Below the pieces are notes generated by a model. That model was not told the DNA's origin. It was given only the letters and a program-made list of their open reading frames with translations, and did no database searches. From assembly GCF_033115175.1 (NCBI RefSeq), contig NC_084839.1, forward strand, positions 41,277,501-41,341,500: 64,000 bases of DNA, in the 5' to 3' direction. Of this stretch, positions 1 through 10,260 are shown piece after piece (within the stretch, counting starts at the first letter, position 1; each line of letters begins with the position of its first letter). The DNA is from Lepus europaeus (Eukaryota > Chordata > Mammalia > Lagomorpha > Leporidae). The position numbers were made by a program, and so were the translations under genes.

Positions 1-936
1 TTGGCTTCAACCTGCCAGGGACTAATTGGATCAGGCAACCCCTAGGCTACGAAACTGCCAAAGAGAAGTTGGTTGGCAAAAGCTTGTTGAACGAATAGAT
101 GAATGTCAGCCTGGCTTGTAAACACCCTGTTCTCACTTTCTTCACTCATCATAATGAAGATCATTGGCCACAGAGTCATAAAATTCTCTGATATTGGTAT
201 GCTGCTTTGCTTTTTAGCTTGAAAGATCCTTCTTGGCAGAATCTCAAGTGATCCTCAAATAATCCTCAGAAGCACACAGTTGTGTAGGGGAGGAGACTGG
301 GGGATCAATTGATTGCCCAGGTTCAGATGAAACAATGTTGGGTGTGTTTTTTAACATTCTGATGATTTTGTAGAAAGAAACAAAGGAATATTCAAAATGC
401 AAAATCAGATGAAAATGAAAATCCAAAGAAAGAACCAGAGCACTAAATTTGGCCTTGGCCTTGAGGTATTTGCCAAGTCAGGCAAACTTTGGTTTCAGTT
501 TTCGTGATTCACAGGCCATAGGAAAAGGAGAAAGACCCTAGAGCTTACCCAAGGTGGAGATACAGTAGACATCCCTATGCATGAAGCTGGCACCCCAAAT
601 TACTGCGACATCAGTGTAAAGGTGAGTGAGAAATAAACCAGATTCCACTCTAACTACAAGCACAAGCACATGCATCAACTTGGACACTGAACAGAAGGGG
701 AGAGTTATGCTGAGAGTTTGTAATCATAAACCAGCCCTTCATGGGTTTGCACCTCAACTTCACACTCCCTGAGGAGGCAGGGCATCCAAGAACCCTCAAG
801 TTAGACATTTGAGAAAGTGAATCTGAATTAACAGTGGACCCAGGGACTTAAAGAATAAGAAGATATCTCTCTGAAGGAACTGAAAGCCAAATGTCAAAGA
901 ATTCCCATAGATAAACTTGAAAAGATACAAACTCAC
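1..936. other. No gene recognised
   Basis: AT-rich anonymous sequence without open frames of note. The last 150 nt (A-rich, GAACTTGAAA-like words) may be part of the L1M-like copy that follows the first CSINE. Confidence 0.5.
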
Positions 937-1346
937 AGGCCAGTGCCGTGGCATAGCAGGTAAAGCTGCCATCTGCAGTGCAGACATCCCATATGGGAAC
1001 CTGTTCAAGTCCTGGCTGTTCCACTTCTGATCCTGCTCTCTGCTATGGCCTGGGAGAGCAGTGGAGGATAGCCCAAGGGTTTGGACCCCTGCATGGGAGA
1101 CCCAAAGGAATCTCCTGTCTCCTGGCTTCAGATCGGCACAGTTCTGACCATTGCAGCCATCTGGGGAGTGAACCAGCAGTTGGAAGACCTCTCTCTCTCT
1201 GTCTCTCTCTATATTTCTTTCTTCCTCTCTTTCTTCCTCTTTCTTTCTTTCTTTCTTTCTTTCTTCCTATCTATCTATCTACCTCTACCTCTGCCTCTCT
1301 GTAGCTCTGCCTTTCAAATAAATAAAACAATCTTTTAGAAAAATAC
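937..1346 (+). mobile_element. CSINE (lagomorph C-repeat SINE)
   Basis: Full-length element: tRNA-like head (CAGTGCCGTGGCATAGCAGG), the GGCCTGGGAGAGCAGTGGA and CTCCTGTCTCCTGGCTTCAG body, then an expanded CT/CTTT microsatellite (1189-1305) and an AAATAAATAAA tail. The expanded CTTT tract makes it longer than most copies. Confidence 0.9.
1189..1305. repeat. CT/CTTT/CTAT microsatellite
   Basis: Compound pyrimidine microsatellite inside the CSINE at 937-1346; (CTTT)n and CTAT units dominate. Confidence 0.9.
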
Positions 1347-1775
1347 ATCTGAGTAAATAAAGAAAAACATTAAAAGAAGACAAAGAAGTAACAAACTAGA
1401 GAAATGCCCAAGCAGATTGGAAAAGGATTGAAGAAGAACTTTTCATCAGTAACAAAATATATGTAATCACTGAATGAAAAACTCTATACATGGCTTCAAC
1501 AGATTACACAATGCTGAAAGTAGAATGACCTAGAATGTGGATCTGAAAAACATATCCAGAATGCATCTCAGAAAGACAAAGAGAAGAAAAAGTAGAAGAA
1601 ATGCTAAGAGACAGGTAGGGAAAGGTGAACATGTCTTCCATGAGTCTCAGGTGAATTATAGCAAACGGGAGAAGCAGAGGGCAGGAGCAGTATTTGAAAA
1701 ACAAGAATTTTCCACAGATTCTCAAAGCTCCCCAAATCAAGAAGGACAAATAAAAGATAAAACTAGATGACAGAG
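1347..1775 (+). mobile_element. L1M-like LINE fragment
   Basis: A-rich sequence with stretches resembling the ORF1 region of old mammalian L1: AGCAGTATTTGAAAAACAAG, and CCCCAAATCAAGAAGG near 1735. It is heavily decayed and the family is uncertain. It may belong with the piece at 2600-2886. Confidence 0.45.
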
Positions 1776-2039
1776 TAGGCCCATGGCTAGTATGACCTAC
1801 AGAGATATTTGGGACCCCAGCTTTGTTCTAATTCTGTACCACAGGTTTAGGACCACGTGAGGCGTGTTTAGTGAAGATCATGTTCATGCACAAGAAAACC
1901 GTATTACATTCTACTGGACTAGGCATCCATTCTACATGTTGTGCCAAAGACTAGAGCTGTGATCAGTCTTAGAAGGGGAAGATCTTTTTTATAGAAAGTT
2001 GGATGTGATCCTTGTTCACTTTGGGCTTGCCATCTACAA

Positions 2040-2395
2040 CCAAGTACAGACCATCCCTGATTTATGATGGTTTGACTTAGAACTTTTTGACTTTTAAAAC
2101 ATGCAAAAGTGCTGTCCATTCAATAGAAACTATACTTCAAATTTTGAATGTTGATCCTGTCCCAGGCTAGCGACCTGCAGTAGGATACCTTTGTGTGATG
2201 CTGGGCGGCACAGTAAGCCCCTGAGGCCTGTCTGTGAAGCCGTCATAACTGTAAGCATCCCGTACTCCACGGCGCACCGTGGGGCTCAGCGTGGATGCTC
2301 ACAAGGGTTGGTGTTTTAATGCAGCTTTTACTTACACTATTTTCAACTTATGACAATTTATCAAGATGTCACCCCACTGTAAGTAGAGCATCTGG
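2040..2395. mobile_element. Tigger-like DNA transposon fossil (non-autonomous)
   Basis: Degenerate inverted termini: CAGACCATCCCTGATTTATG at the left (about 2047) and a right end reading CCACTGTAAGTAGAGCATCTG (about 2374-2394), whose complement resembles the left. The inside (TTTGACTTTTAAAACATGCAAAAGTG, GATGCTGGGCGGCACAG) resembles a known old mammalian mariner/Tigger-type family. The family name is uncertain. Confidence 0.5.
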
Positions 2396-2599
2396 ACTCC
2401 TTTGTGGAAACTTGCTTCCAGAAGCTTTTATCTGTCCCTCTTTGTCTCTGCTCAGTATTCTCACTGAGCTCACTTGCACCTGTATTACTGAGAGAAGCAA
2501 ACCTCTTCTGAATTATGCAAGTGGTGTCCATGTCTAGGTTTTCCACCAGTCTGAACCTACTATTAACGTTTACCAGTGCAGTAGCCTGCACTCACCCAA

Positions 2600-2886
2600 C
2601 ATATCACACTGCAGAACACAAAAGACAAAGACATATCTAGGAAACAGTCATAAAAAAATATTATTTCCAAAGGACTGATCATTGACGCAGCAACTGGTTT
2701 CCAAAATACCAACAATAGAAGCCAGAAGATGGTAGGGAAAATATATCTTCAGTGTGCTGAAAGAAAATACTTAGCAACCTAAAAATCTATGCTTAGGAAA
2801 AAAAATACATCTCAATGCATTTTCAGACAAACTGACTTTCGTATCAGCAGGCTTTTCACAAAAGACAATTAGAAGATTCTGAACAT
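2600..2886 (+). mobile_element. L1M-like LINE fragment
   Basis: GTGCTGAAAGAAAATACTTAG, then CAACCTAAAAATCTATGC and TTTTCAGACAAACTGAC match the order of words in the ORF1-end region of old mammalian L1. No open frame remains. Confidence 0.6.
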
Positions 2887-3168
2887 GGACAGGCACTTTA
2901 GCCTAGTGGTTAATTTGCAGGTTAATATGCCCGCATCCCACATCAGAGTACTGGGTTCAATCCCTGGCTCCAGCTCCTGATTTCAGCTTCCTGTTAATGT
3001 ACACCGTGGGGGCAGTGGTGTTGACTCAAGTAACTGAGTTCTTGACACCCATGTGAGAGACCTGAAGTGACTTCCCGGCTCCTAGCTGCAGACACATGGG
3101 ACATGAGTCAGCAGATGGGAGCACTTGCACTCCCTCTGCCTTTCAAATAAATTTTTAAAATAAAATTC
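2887..3168 (+). mobile_element. Old, diverged CSINE
   Basis: It has ACAGGCACTTTAGCCTAGTG, GGGTTCAATCCCTGGC (B-box-like), CTCCTGATTTCAGC and a TCTGCCTTTCAAATAAAT tail. Lower similarity to the other copies suggests an older subfamily. Confidence 0.75.
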
Positions 3169-3333
3169 TGTATTTCAGAAATTGTGAGACACAGACAAAA
3201 CAGGACTTAGAGGGAAACTTCTAACTTTAAATTATCAGAGCAAATGAAGAAATAAAGACCAACAATCAGTGAGATAGGCATCTAACTTAAGAAGGTAGGC
3301 GCTGTCCCAGGTGCTTCAAGAGCTATAGATGAC

Positions 3334-3846
3334 GTGGCCAAGTCCAAGAGCCATCCCCTACACAGTCCTGAAAATAGCACAGAAGTGGCACCAGGAAGCC
3401 TACATCTCAGAGACATGGATCTCTTCAGGGAGTGAACTCCAAGGTGCTGGGAGCATGCATTTTGCCAAGAAGCACAAGAGCATGAAGGAAATGCAGGCCA
3501 ACAGTGCCGAGGCCGTGAGTGCACCAAGGTGGCCAAGGTCCTCATCAAGGCCAAATCACAAAGTGGGTCACCCCAAGCTCAATCAGCCTGCCCACATCAT
3601 CCACCCCAAGCTCAGGAAGCATGTTCATGTCCACATTGCCAAGAGTCTCGGGCTCTGGTGGCCAAAGACCAAAGCCAGGTTTAAGCCAAGTCCCAGGCCC
3701 AGGGCCTGGCTCCAGCTCTGGCTCCAGCTCTCACTGGTACCAGGCCCCTTTGAAGGCTCCATAGTAAAGCCCTCTGTCTAGCAATGGAAGAACAGAAGGA
3801 TGGGCACTGTTGTCCTTCTGTGCCATTTGTACAAATAAACCCGAAA
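3334..3846 (+). pseudogene. RPL29: RPL29 processed pseudogene
   Basis: An intronless, damaged copy of the 60S ribosomal protein L29 mRNA. The start codon is now GTG (3334) followed by GCCAAGTCCAAGAGCCAT (AKSKSH, against AKSKNH). A frameshift follows, and the frame running from 3329 then carries KWHQ, FAKKHKSMKEMQANSAEAVSA, a short deleted/diverged segment, and HPKLRKHVHVHIAKSLG with WPKTKA. The 3' UTR ends in a recognisable TGTGCCATTTGTACAAATAAACC (3820-3842). Loss of the start and the frameshifts make it non-coding. It is flanked by AAGAAGGTAGGC (3289-3300) and AAGAAGGCAGGC (3858-3869), probably its target-site duplication; the poly(A) tail is short and decayed. A CSINE is inserted directly after it. 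Confidence 0.88.
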
Positions 3847-3870
3847 TGGGAGAAGAAAAGAAGGCAGGCA

Positions 3871-4206
3871 GGGGCCAGCTCTGTGGCATAGCAGGTGAAG
3901 GAAGCCACCACCTACAGTGCCGGCATCCCATATGGGTGCTGGTTCAAGTTCCAGCTGCTTCACTTCCAACCCAGCTCTCTGCTATGGCCTGGGAAAGCAG
4001 TAAATGGCCCAAGTCCTTGGAACATTGCACCTGTGTGGGAGACCCGGAAAAAGCTCCTGGCTCTTGGCTTCGGATCAGCGCAGCTCCAGCCATTGCTGCC
4101 ATTTAGGGAGTGAACCAACTGACGGAAGACCTCTCTCTCTCTCTGCCTCTGCCGCTCTCTAACTCTGCCTTTCAAATAAAAAATAAATAAATATTTCAAA
4201 AAAAAG
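3871..4206 (+). mobile_element. CSINE inserted directly behind the RPL29 pseudogene
   Basis: Full-length copy from GGGGCCAGCTCTGTGG to a TTTCAAATAAAAAATAAATA tail. It is bounded by AAGAAGGCAGGCA (3858-3870) and AAGAAGGTAGGCA (4207-4219), a 13-bp duplication with one difference. The same word also lies left of the RPL29 pseudogene. Confidence 0.9.
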
Positions 4207-4608
4207 AAGAAGGTAGGCAGAGCCAAGGATCTAACTTCAGCCTGACTCCTTGCACAACCCAAGACAAGTATGTCTGAGAGTGAACTGGATCTAGGAGCAC
4301 TTAGAGTAGCAATGAAAGGATTAGAGACCACACAGCAAGAGAGGACCCTGTGTGTTCACGTTCCCTGAGATTTGGGTTTTGGGAGTTGGTTTTGCAAAGA
4401 TGGACATGAGGGCAAAACTAAGTTGCTCCTTCCCTAGGGGTGAAGAGCCTAGGGGTTGGGGTCTGTGTCCAGACCTCTTTCGGCCCAGTGTCCCACTCTG
4501 CTGGAGTCGGCAGAGGCCATGGAAATGAGCCCAAAGAGCACTCACTAAGCACAGGATACAAAATACAAAAACAAACAAGGTCCAGTCCCCAAGGGGCCAG
4601 AAGTTCCT

Positions 4609-4926
4609 TTAAAAGAGAGAGAGATTTTATTTATTTGAAAGGCAGAGTTACACAGAGAGAAGAGACAGAGTTCTTCCATCCGCGCTGGTTCATTCCCCAA
4701 ATGGCCACAATGGCCAGCTCTGGGCCAAGCCAAAGCCAGGAGCCAAGAACTTCTTCTGGGTCTCCTACATGGATGCAGGGGCCCAAGCACTTGGGCCATC
4801 CTCTGCTACTCTCTCAGGCACATTAGCAAGAAGCTGAATTAGAAGTGGAGCAGCCAGGACTCGAACTGGCACCTATATGGGATGCCGGCACTGCAGGCTT
4901 TTCCCACTATGCCACAATGCCAGCCC
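4609..4926 (-). mobile_element. CSINE, minus orientation
   Basis: Starts with the complement of the tail (TTTATTTATTTGAAAGGCAG), continues through CCAAAGCCAGGAGCCAAGAA and ends CCACAATGCCAGCCCC. Confidence 0.9.
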
Positions 4927-4964
4927 CTAGAGTCCCTATTTGAGGTAAGAATTGAACAGCCAGG

Positions 4965-5324
4965 GGGCTGGCGCTGTGGCATAATGGGTACAGCCACCAC
5001 CTGTGGTGCCTGCATCCCATATGGGTACTGGTTCGAGTCCCTGCTGCTCCACTTCTGATCCAGCTCCCTTCTAATGCATCTAGGAAAACAGTGGAATATG
5101 GTCCTAGTGCTTGGGCCCCTATACCCACATGAGAGACGTGGATGAAGCTCCTGGCTCCTGGCTCCTGGCTTCAGCCTGGCCCAGCTTGGTAGCTGTGGCC
5201 ATTTGGGGAATGAACCAACAGATGGAAAACACTTCTCTCTCTCGCTCACTTGCTCACTCTCTCTCCCTCTCTCTGTAATTCTGCCTTTCAAATAAAATAA
5301 GCATATCTTTATTAAAAAAAAAAA
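4965..5324 (+). mobile_element. Young-looking CSINE with perfect 18-bp target-site duplication
   Basis: Full-length, with an intact pol III B box GGTTCGAGTCC (5030-5040) and a 13-A tail. It is flanked by identical copies of AAGAATTGAACAGCCAGG (4947-4964 and 5325-5342). The perfect duplication argues for a recent insertion. Confidence 0.93.
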
Positions 5325-5405
5325 AAGAATTGAACAGCCAGGAAGCTAACATGTCTTCACTGCTCTGGAAAACGTCTACTTCTGGTCCTGTCTGAAGTGT
5401 GTGTA

Positions 5406-5664
5406 GGGGATGGTACTGTGGCACAGAGGGTTAAGCCTCTGCCTGCAGTGCTGGCATCTCACAATGGACACCAGTTCAAGTCTTGACTGCGCTGATTCCT
5501 GTCTAGCTCCCTGCTAACGTGCCTGGGAAAGCAGAGGAAGACGGCCCAACTGCTTGGGCCCCTGCACCCACGTGGGAGACCAGGATGGAGTTCCAGGCTC
5601 CTGATTTCAGGCTAGCCTAAACCAGCAGGTTACAACCATTTATAGAGTGAACCAGGAGAAGAAA

Positions 5665-5703
<39 letters not shown>

Positions 5704-5767
5704 CCCTCCCTCTCCCTCTCCCTATGTAATTCTGCCTTTCAAATCAATAAATCTTAAAAAAAAAAAA
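5406..5767 (+). mobile_element. CSINE
   Basis: Full-length with a (CT)n expansion (about 5669-5700), an A12 tail and an imperfect duplication AAGTGTGTGTA / AAGTATGTGCA at its ends. Confidence 0.88.
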
Positions 5768-6560
5768 GTATGTGCAGTTAAGTAGCACAATAGATTCTAT
5801 TGTGTGTCCACAGCAGTGGGGTGCCTCTGGTTCACAACTGTGTGGTATATTTGCTGTATATAGGACTAGAGGCTCCAAACGTGGAGGAAGGTGGGGAGGA
5901 GAGGGTGCTGGTGGCCTGATTGGAGCAGTTTTCACTGTGTGCATCTGTGGAAACATTGCACTGGTCCCCACAAAGGTGTGAAGTGCTGCATGTTAATCCA
6001 AACATGTGAAAAGTAGAGTAAAGAAACAGGAAGCATGTGACGTTGCTGCCTGCCCTCAGATGGAATCCACAAGTGGGTGGAAAGCACCCTGACACGATTC
6101 ACTGAGACCGATGGCCACAATTGCCAAGGATTCTTGATTCATCCAATACCCAGCCTCCGGGCACTTCAGTTTTGTGTCTCACACCGATTGGCGGCATGAC
6201 CTTGAGCAAAATTGCAGTGCCTCCCTGAGACGCCCCATCTTAGCCTGGCTGGTGTTGGCACCACGACCAAGCTGGAAAGGTGATTTGGTGGGAAGGTGTT
6301 ACCAAAACGTGAGTTGATTGTCAGCAAGGGCCAGCCTGGTAGGAAGCCCTGGGTCTTCTCTGGAGACAGTGGTCTGCTCCAACAGCTGGGATCAAGAGTG
6401 GACTTAGGAGGAGGGAGCTCTGTGTGCTGGGATGTAATTCACATCGCTCTGAGTCTCTAGTTATTGTTGATTTGCTCCTTAGTTTACTTTTTGATTTTTG
6501 TTGAACATTTCCTTCTTTTTCTCCCTCCACTGAAAAAGGGTTTAACTTTGAGGAATGATT

Positions 6561-6876
6561 TGTTTTTATTTTTATTTATTCATTTTCATTTTACTTGAAA
6601 AGCAGACAGACAAAGAGATCTTCCACCTGCTGGTTCACTTGTCCAGAAGCCCACAATAGCCAGGGCTGGGCCAGGCCAAAGTCAGAAGTCAGGAACTCCA
6701 TCCTGGTCTCCCATGAGGGTAGCAGAGGCCCAAGCAGTTGAGCCATCACCTGCTGCTTTCCAGAGTACACATTAGGAGGAAGTTGGTTTGGGAGTGGAGC
6801 CAGGACACAACCAGACACTGATATGGGATGTGGTATCCCAAGTGGTATCTTAAGCACTGCACCAAACTCCTGCCCC
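6561..6876 (-). mobile_element. CSINE, minus orientation, diverged
   Basis: Tail complement TTTATTTATTCATTTTC, then TTCCACCTGCTGGTTCACTTG and an end at CACCAAACTCCTGCCCC. Confidence 0.8.
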
Positions 6877-6880
6877 AGAG

Positions 6881-7040
6881 GAGTGATTCTTAACTTTGAC
6901 TACATTTAGAATCACTTGGAAGACATTAAAATGTGCTGTTCCCTGGGTTGCTACCAGGCTGATTGAATTAGCCTCTGGGAATGGGGTCCTAGCCCCAGCG
7001 CTTTTTCTACGTTCCTAGGCAACTCTGAGGCTTGAACCAC
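6881..7040 (-). mobile_element. MER5-type hAT-Charlie element
   Basis: GAGTGATTCTTAACTTTGAC at the left and CTGAGGCTTGAACCACC at the right resemble MER5 termini, with TAGAATCACTTGGAAGACAT inside. Decayed. Confidence 0.55.
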
Positions 7041-7159
7041 CCCCCGCACCCCAGAGGATACCTGAAGTCCTCTCCAGTTCTCTGACTCTTGGGCATCCTA
7101 AGTAGCAGCTGACCCTGCTGCACCACACCTGCACATATCCCCATTTTTAAAAGGAAATG

Positions 7160-7490
7160 GGGGGGCAGCACTGTGGCATGGCGAATAAAGCTGCTACCTA
7201 CAGTGCCGGCATCCCATATGGGCACCAGTTCAAGTACCGACTGCTCCACTTCCGATCCAGCTCTCTGCTATGGCCTGAGAAAGCAATAGAAGATGGCCCA
7301 AGTAAGTCCTTGGGCCCCTGAACCCATGTAGGAGACCCAGAAGAAGCTCCTGGCTTCAAATCAGCTCAGCTCTGATTGTTGCGGCCATCCGGGGAGTGAA
7401 CCAGCAGATGGAAGACCTCTCTCTCTGTCTCTGCCCCTGCCTCTCTGTAACTCTGCCTTTCAATTAAATACATATTAACAACAACAAAAA
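7160..7490 (+). mobile_element. CSINE
   Basis: Full-length: GGGGGGCAGCACTGTGGCAT head to TTTCAATTAAATACATATTA and a CAA-rich tail. Confidence 0.87.
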
Positions 7491-7499
7491 ATGAAATAA

Positions 7500-7825
7500 G
7501 GGGCAGGCATTTGGAATAGCAGTTGAGTCGTGGCTAGGGATGCCTACATCCCATATTGGAGGGCCTGGTTTGAGTGCCAGTTCTCTCTTAATTCTAGTCT
7601 CTTGCCAGTGCAGACCCTGGGAGGCAGCAAGTGATAGTTCAGATACTTGGGTCCCTGCCATCTACAGGAGTGGCCTGGATTGAGTTCTAGTTTTCCAGTT
7701 TCAGTTTGGCCCAGCCCTGAGTCATTGCAGGCATTTGGGGAGTGAACCAGCAGAATGAAGATCTCTGTTCTTTTCTCTCTCTGCCTTTCACATAAATACA
7801 GCAAATACATAAGTTAAAAATTGTT
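7500..7825 (+). mobile_element. Old, diverged CSINE in tandem with the previous one
   Basis: GGGGCAGGCATTTGGAATAG head, CCGGTTT-like B box decayed, TCAGTTTGGCCCAGCC and CTGCCTTTCACATAAATA tail. It begins 10 nt after the preceding copy ends. Confidence 0.78.
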
Positions 7826-8185
7826 TGAAATTAAAAGGAAACCAGAGGAGGCTCAGGATGGTTAAGCAGCCTGACTAAAGTGGTGGCTGGTGAGTTGGTG
7901 GGGCTGAGATTCAAGGCTGCACGTGGGGCTGGATCCAAACCCTACATTCTTTCCATTGCACCCACGTGGCCAAAGCTGGTCCATTCTGTGGGCCAGGAGA
8001 AGACAGGGTTACCCAAGACAGAACCACGGGAGCTCAGCTGGGTCACTGGCTCCCAGAGGCCCCAAGGGAAGACCGTGCATTCTGGGGGAGCTGAGTGCGA
8101 GGTTCTGCTCCGCCGCCGTTCCACATGGGAGACAGCGCTCCTGACTAACACACATCAGGCTGCCAGCCTCAGTTTGTATTTTACA

Positions 8186-8490
8186 GTCCACTAATTAGGC
8201 CATTTTAACTAATTTGTTTGCATTTTGTATGAGCAAGTTGGGCTTTTGGATTGACTAATGTAATTGCAGCTGGGTTCTGCCAAATACAAATTACTCAGTC
8301 TAGCGTGGGCTAGAGAGAAAAGCAAATATTTAATAGACATCAATACCCTGGTAGCTTTTTAGTGGAGCCTTTTTTTCCCCTATGGAAAGTTAAAATAATT
8401 TCTCCAACATCTGATTGAACTTTCATGTTGGGGAATTATTTTTTAATCATTTTTTTAAAAAAATAATGAAGCAAATGCTTTAGTGCCGCT
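8186..8490. promoter_or_regulatory. Candidate conserved non-coding element with TAAT-type sites
   Basis: A 300-nt repeat-free AT-rich block contains CACTAATTAGG, TTAACTAATTTG, TTTGCATTTTG, GACTAATGTAATTG and AATTATTTTTTAATCATT. It lies between an old CSINE-rich stretch and a MER5A copy, 27 kb from SIX3. The density of homeodomain words is the only evidence. Confidence 0.3.
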
Positions 8491-8660
8491 GTTGGGGTTT
8501 ATCTCTGATCCATTTACCCCGAGCTCAGGAAGCTCACAGGACTCTTCCATTTCCAGGCCAGCTCCCCATGATCCCTTTCTGCTCGGGCTACCCCGGTGAC
8601 CACCCAGCCACCCGCAGCATGGTTTGTCACAGTGAGCTGCAGCCCGAGGGTCATCTTGCC

Positions 8661-8835
8661 CAGCGGTCCTCAAAGTGCAGCCCTGGGCCAGCAGCAGAGG
8701 CGACATCCGGAGCCTTGTTAGCAAGACAGTTTCTCAGCCTTGCCCAGTCGGCACCTCTGGGGTGGAGCCCCACAAGCTGTGTTCTAACAGGTCCTCCCGC
8801 GATTCCCGTGCATGCTGTACTTGAAGAGCCACTGA
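8661..8835 (+). mobile_element. MER5A (hAT-Charlie DNA transposon)
   Basis: Near full-length. Inverted ends CAGCGGTCCTCAAAG and CTTGAAGAGCCACTG are mutual complements with few differences. The interior GGCCAGCAGCAGAGGCGACA, CTGGGGTGGAGCCC and CTGTGTTCTAACAGGTCCTC follows the MER5A consensus. Confidence 0.82.
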
Positions 8836-8949
8836 GCTAATCCAGTGGTCTCACTTCACAGACAGGAGACCGAGAGCCAGAAAGAGCCCGTGCTTCTGCT
8901 CAGGGAGGCTCTGTGCCTGTGTTAGCCACATGCACCACCCACGGCTAGC

Positions 8950-9003
8950 CCCGAGCCTGGCTTGGGGTAAGCATTCAGTGAGTGTGCTAGATGAGTGAAT
9001 GGT
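8950..9003 (+). mobile_element. L2 3'-end fragment
   Basis: GAGCCTGGCTTGGGGTAAGC, then ATTCAGTGAGTG and GATGAGTGAATGG resemble the end of L2. Short, so uncertain. Confidence 0.4.
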
Positions 9004-9929
9004 GGAACCAAGGAGCCGGAACTAGAGACAAAGGCTCCTGATTCCGCTTTGCTCCATCAGAGCTTTCTCTGGCTCTGGGAAAAGATAGGGAATGGGGGAG
9101 AGCTGCCTCTTCGTTGTTGCGTTGTGAGACAGGAATTAATCGGAGATTAAAACAGGATGTCCTGAGACCCAGGCTGCAGGGGCTGGGCAGCCTCCCCCCA
9201 CAGCCTTGTTCCCAAGCTGGGCTGGTCTCCTCCATTGTCCATAGCCTAGTAGACTGGCCAGGCCCACACTGTCAGGAATCGTTTCCATTTTCATAAACTC
9301 TGACGTCATCTGATGCAGACTGGGGCCCTGTCTGGGTGTTTTATTCCCTGGGTAATAACCTCAGCCTGGCTAGCGAATGAGGAGGATAAAGCCAGGATCT
9401 GACTCTCGGATAAAGGGGTTCCCAAAGGGAGGAAGCTAGGAAAATGGGTTGTTGAGATTAAAATCCTGGGTCCCGTCAAAGAGGGAGGGAGGGGGAGAGA
9501 GAATGGATGCCCATAACTCTCAGCGACAGACCTGTGGAGCCTGTTACCTGGATCTGAGATCTGAACTCAGCCCCCTGGGCTCCCTGGATCCTCCAGGCCT
9601 GGCCTTCCGACCCACCAGGAAATAGAAGGGGAAGGCGAAAAATTTGCAAAAAGAGACTTTCCCGGGACGTGAGGAAGAGGTTCCAGGGAAGATCCCAGGT
9701 CTCCAGTCCTCTGAACTTGTATGAAGGAAGTAAACATCTCAAAGTACTCAGCACCCGAGCCAGGTCCATCCAGCCCCGGAGTTCCGACTGAACCTGTGAA
9801 CCCTGGATTTGTATTCCTGCCACGCTCTCTCAGGCTGAGGAAGTCCCTGAGAGCCTTACCTGTGTGCTCTGGAGTTAAAGGTACTATCGTTAAGGCTAAC
9901 TTAATTAGCAAGGAATTATTTGGGTACCC

Positions 9930-10260
9930 AGTAGGAGCAAGGCAGTGTTCTAGGTGCTAGGGATGGAGCAGTGAAGCAGACAGACCAGGGCCCTGCTCCC
10001 AAGAGCTTGTATTACAGGTCAAGGAGACGGGACGTAAACAAATTGCCAAATAACACGGAGAAGATAATTTCCAGAGGCAAGAAGCACCGTGAAGACAATG
10101 AAACAGGATGATGCAATAGAAGACGTTAGGAGCCACGTTAGATGGGATATTTCAGGAAAGCCCTGGAAGCAGGTGCCACTGGAGCTGATTGCACAGGAAA
10201 GAGCCAGTGCTGGGAAGTGAGGAGAGACTGGGGGAGGGTCTGTAGGCAGGGGCCTGTGTG
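9930..10260 (+). mobile_element. L2-type ancient repeat
   Basis: GTGTTCTAGGTGCTAGGGAT, GGAGCAGTGAAGCAGACAG, CCCAAGAGCTTGTATTACAG and ACGTAAACAAATTGCC follow the order of a common L2 3' region. Diverged; boundaries approximate. Confidence 0.5.

Noticed and set aside
4965..5040. tRNA-like promoter boxes in CSINE heads
   Set aside because: They belong to the SINE and do not make functional tRNA genes.
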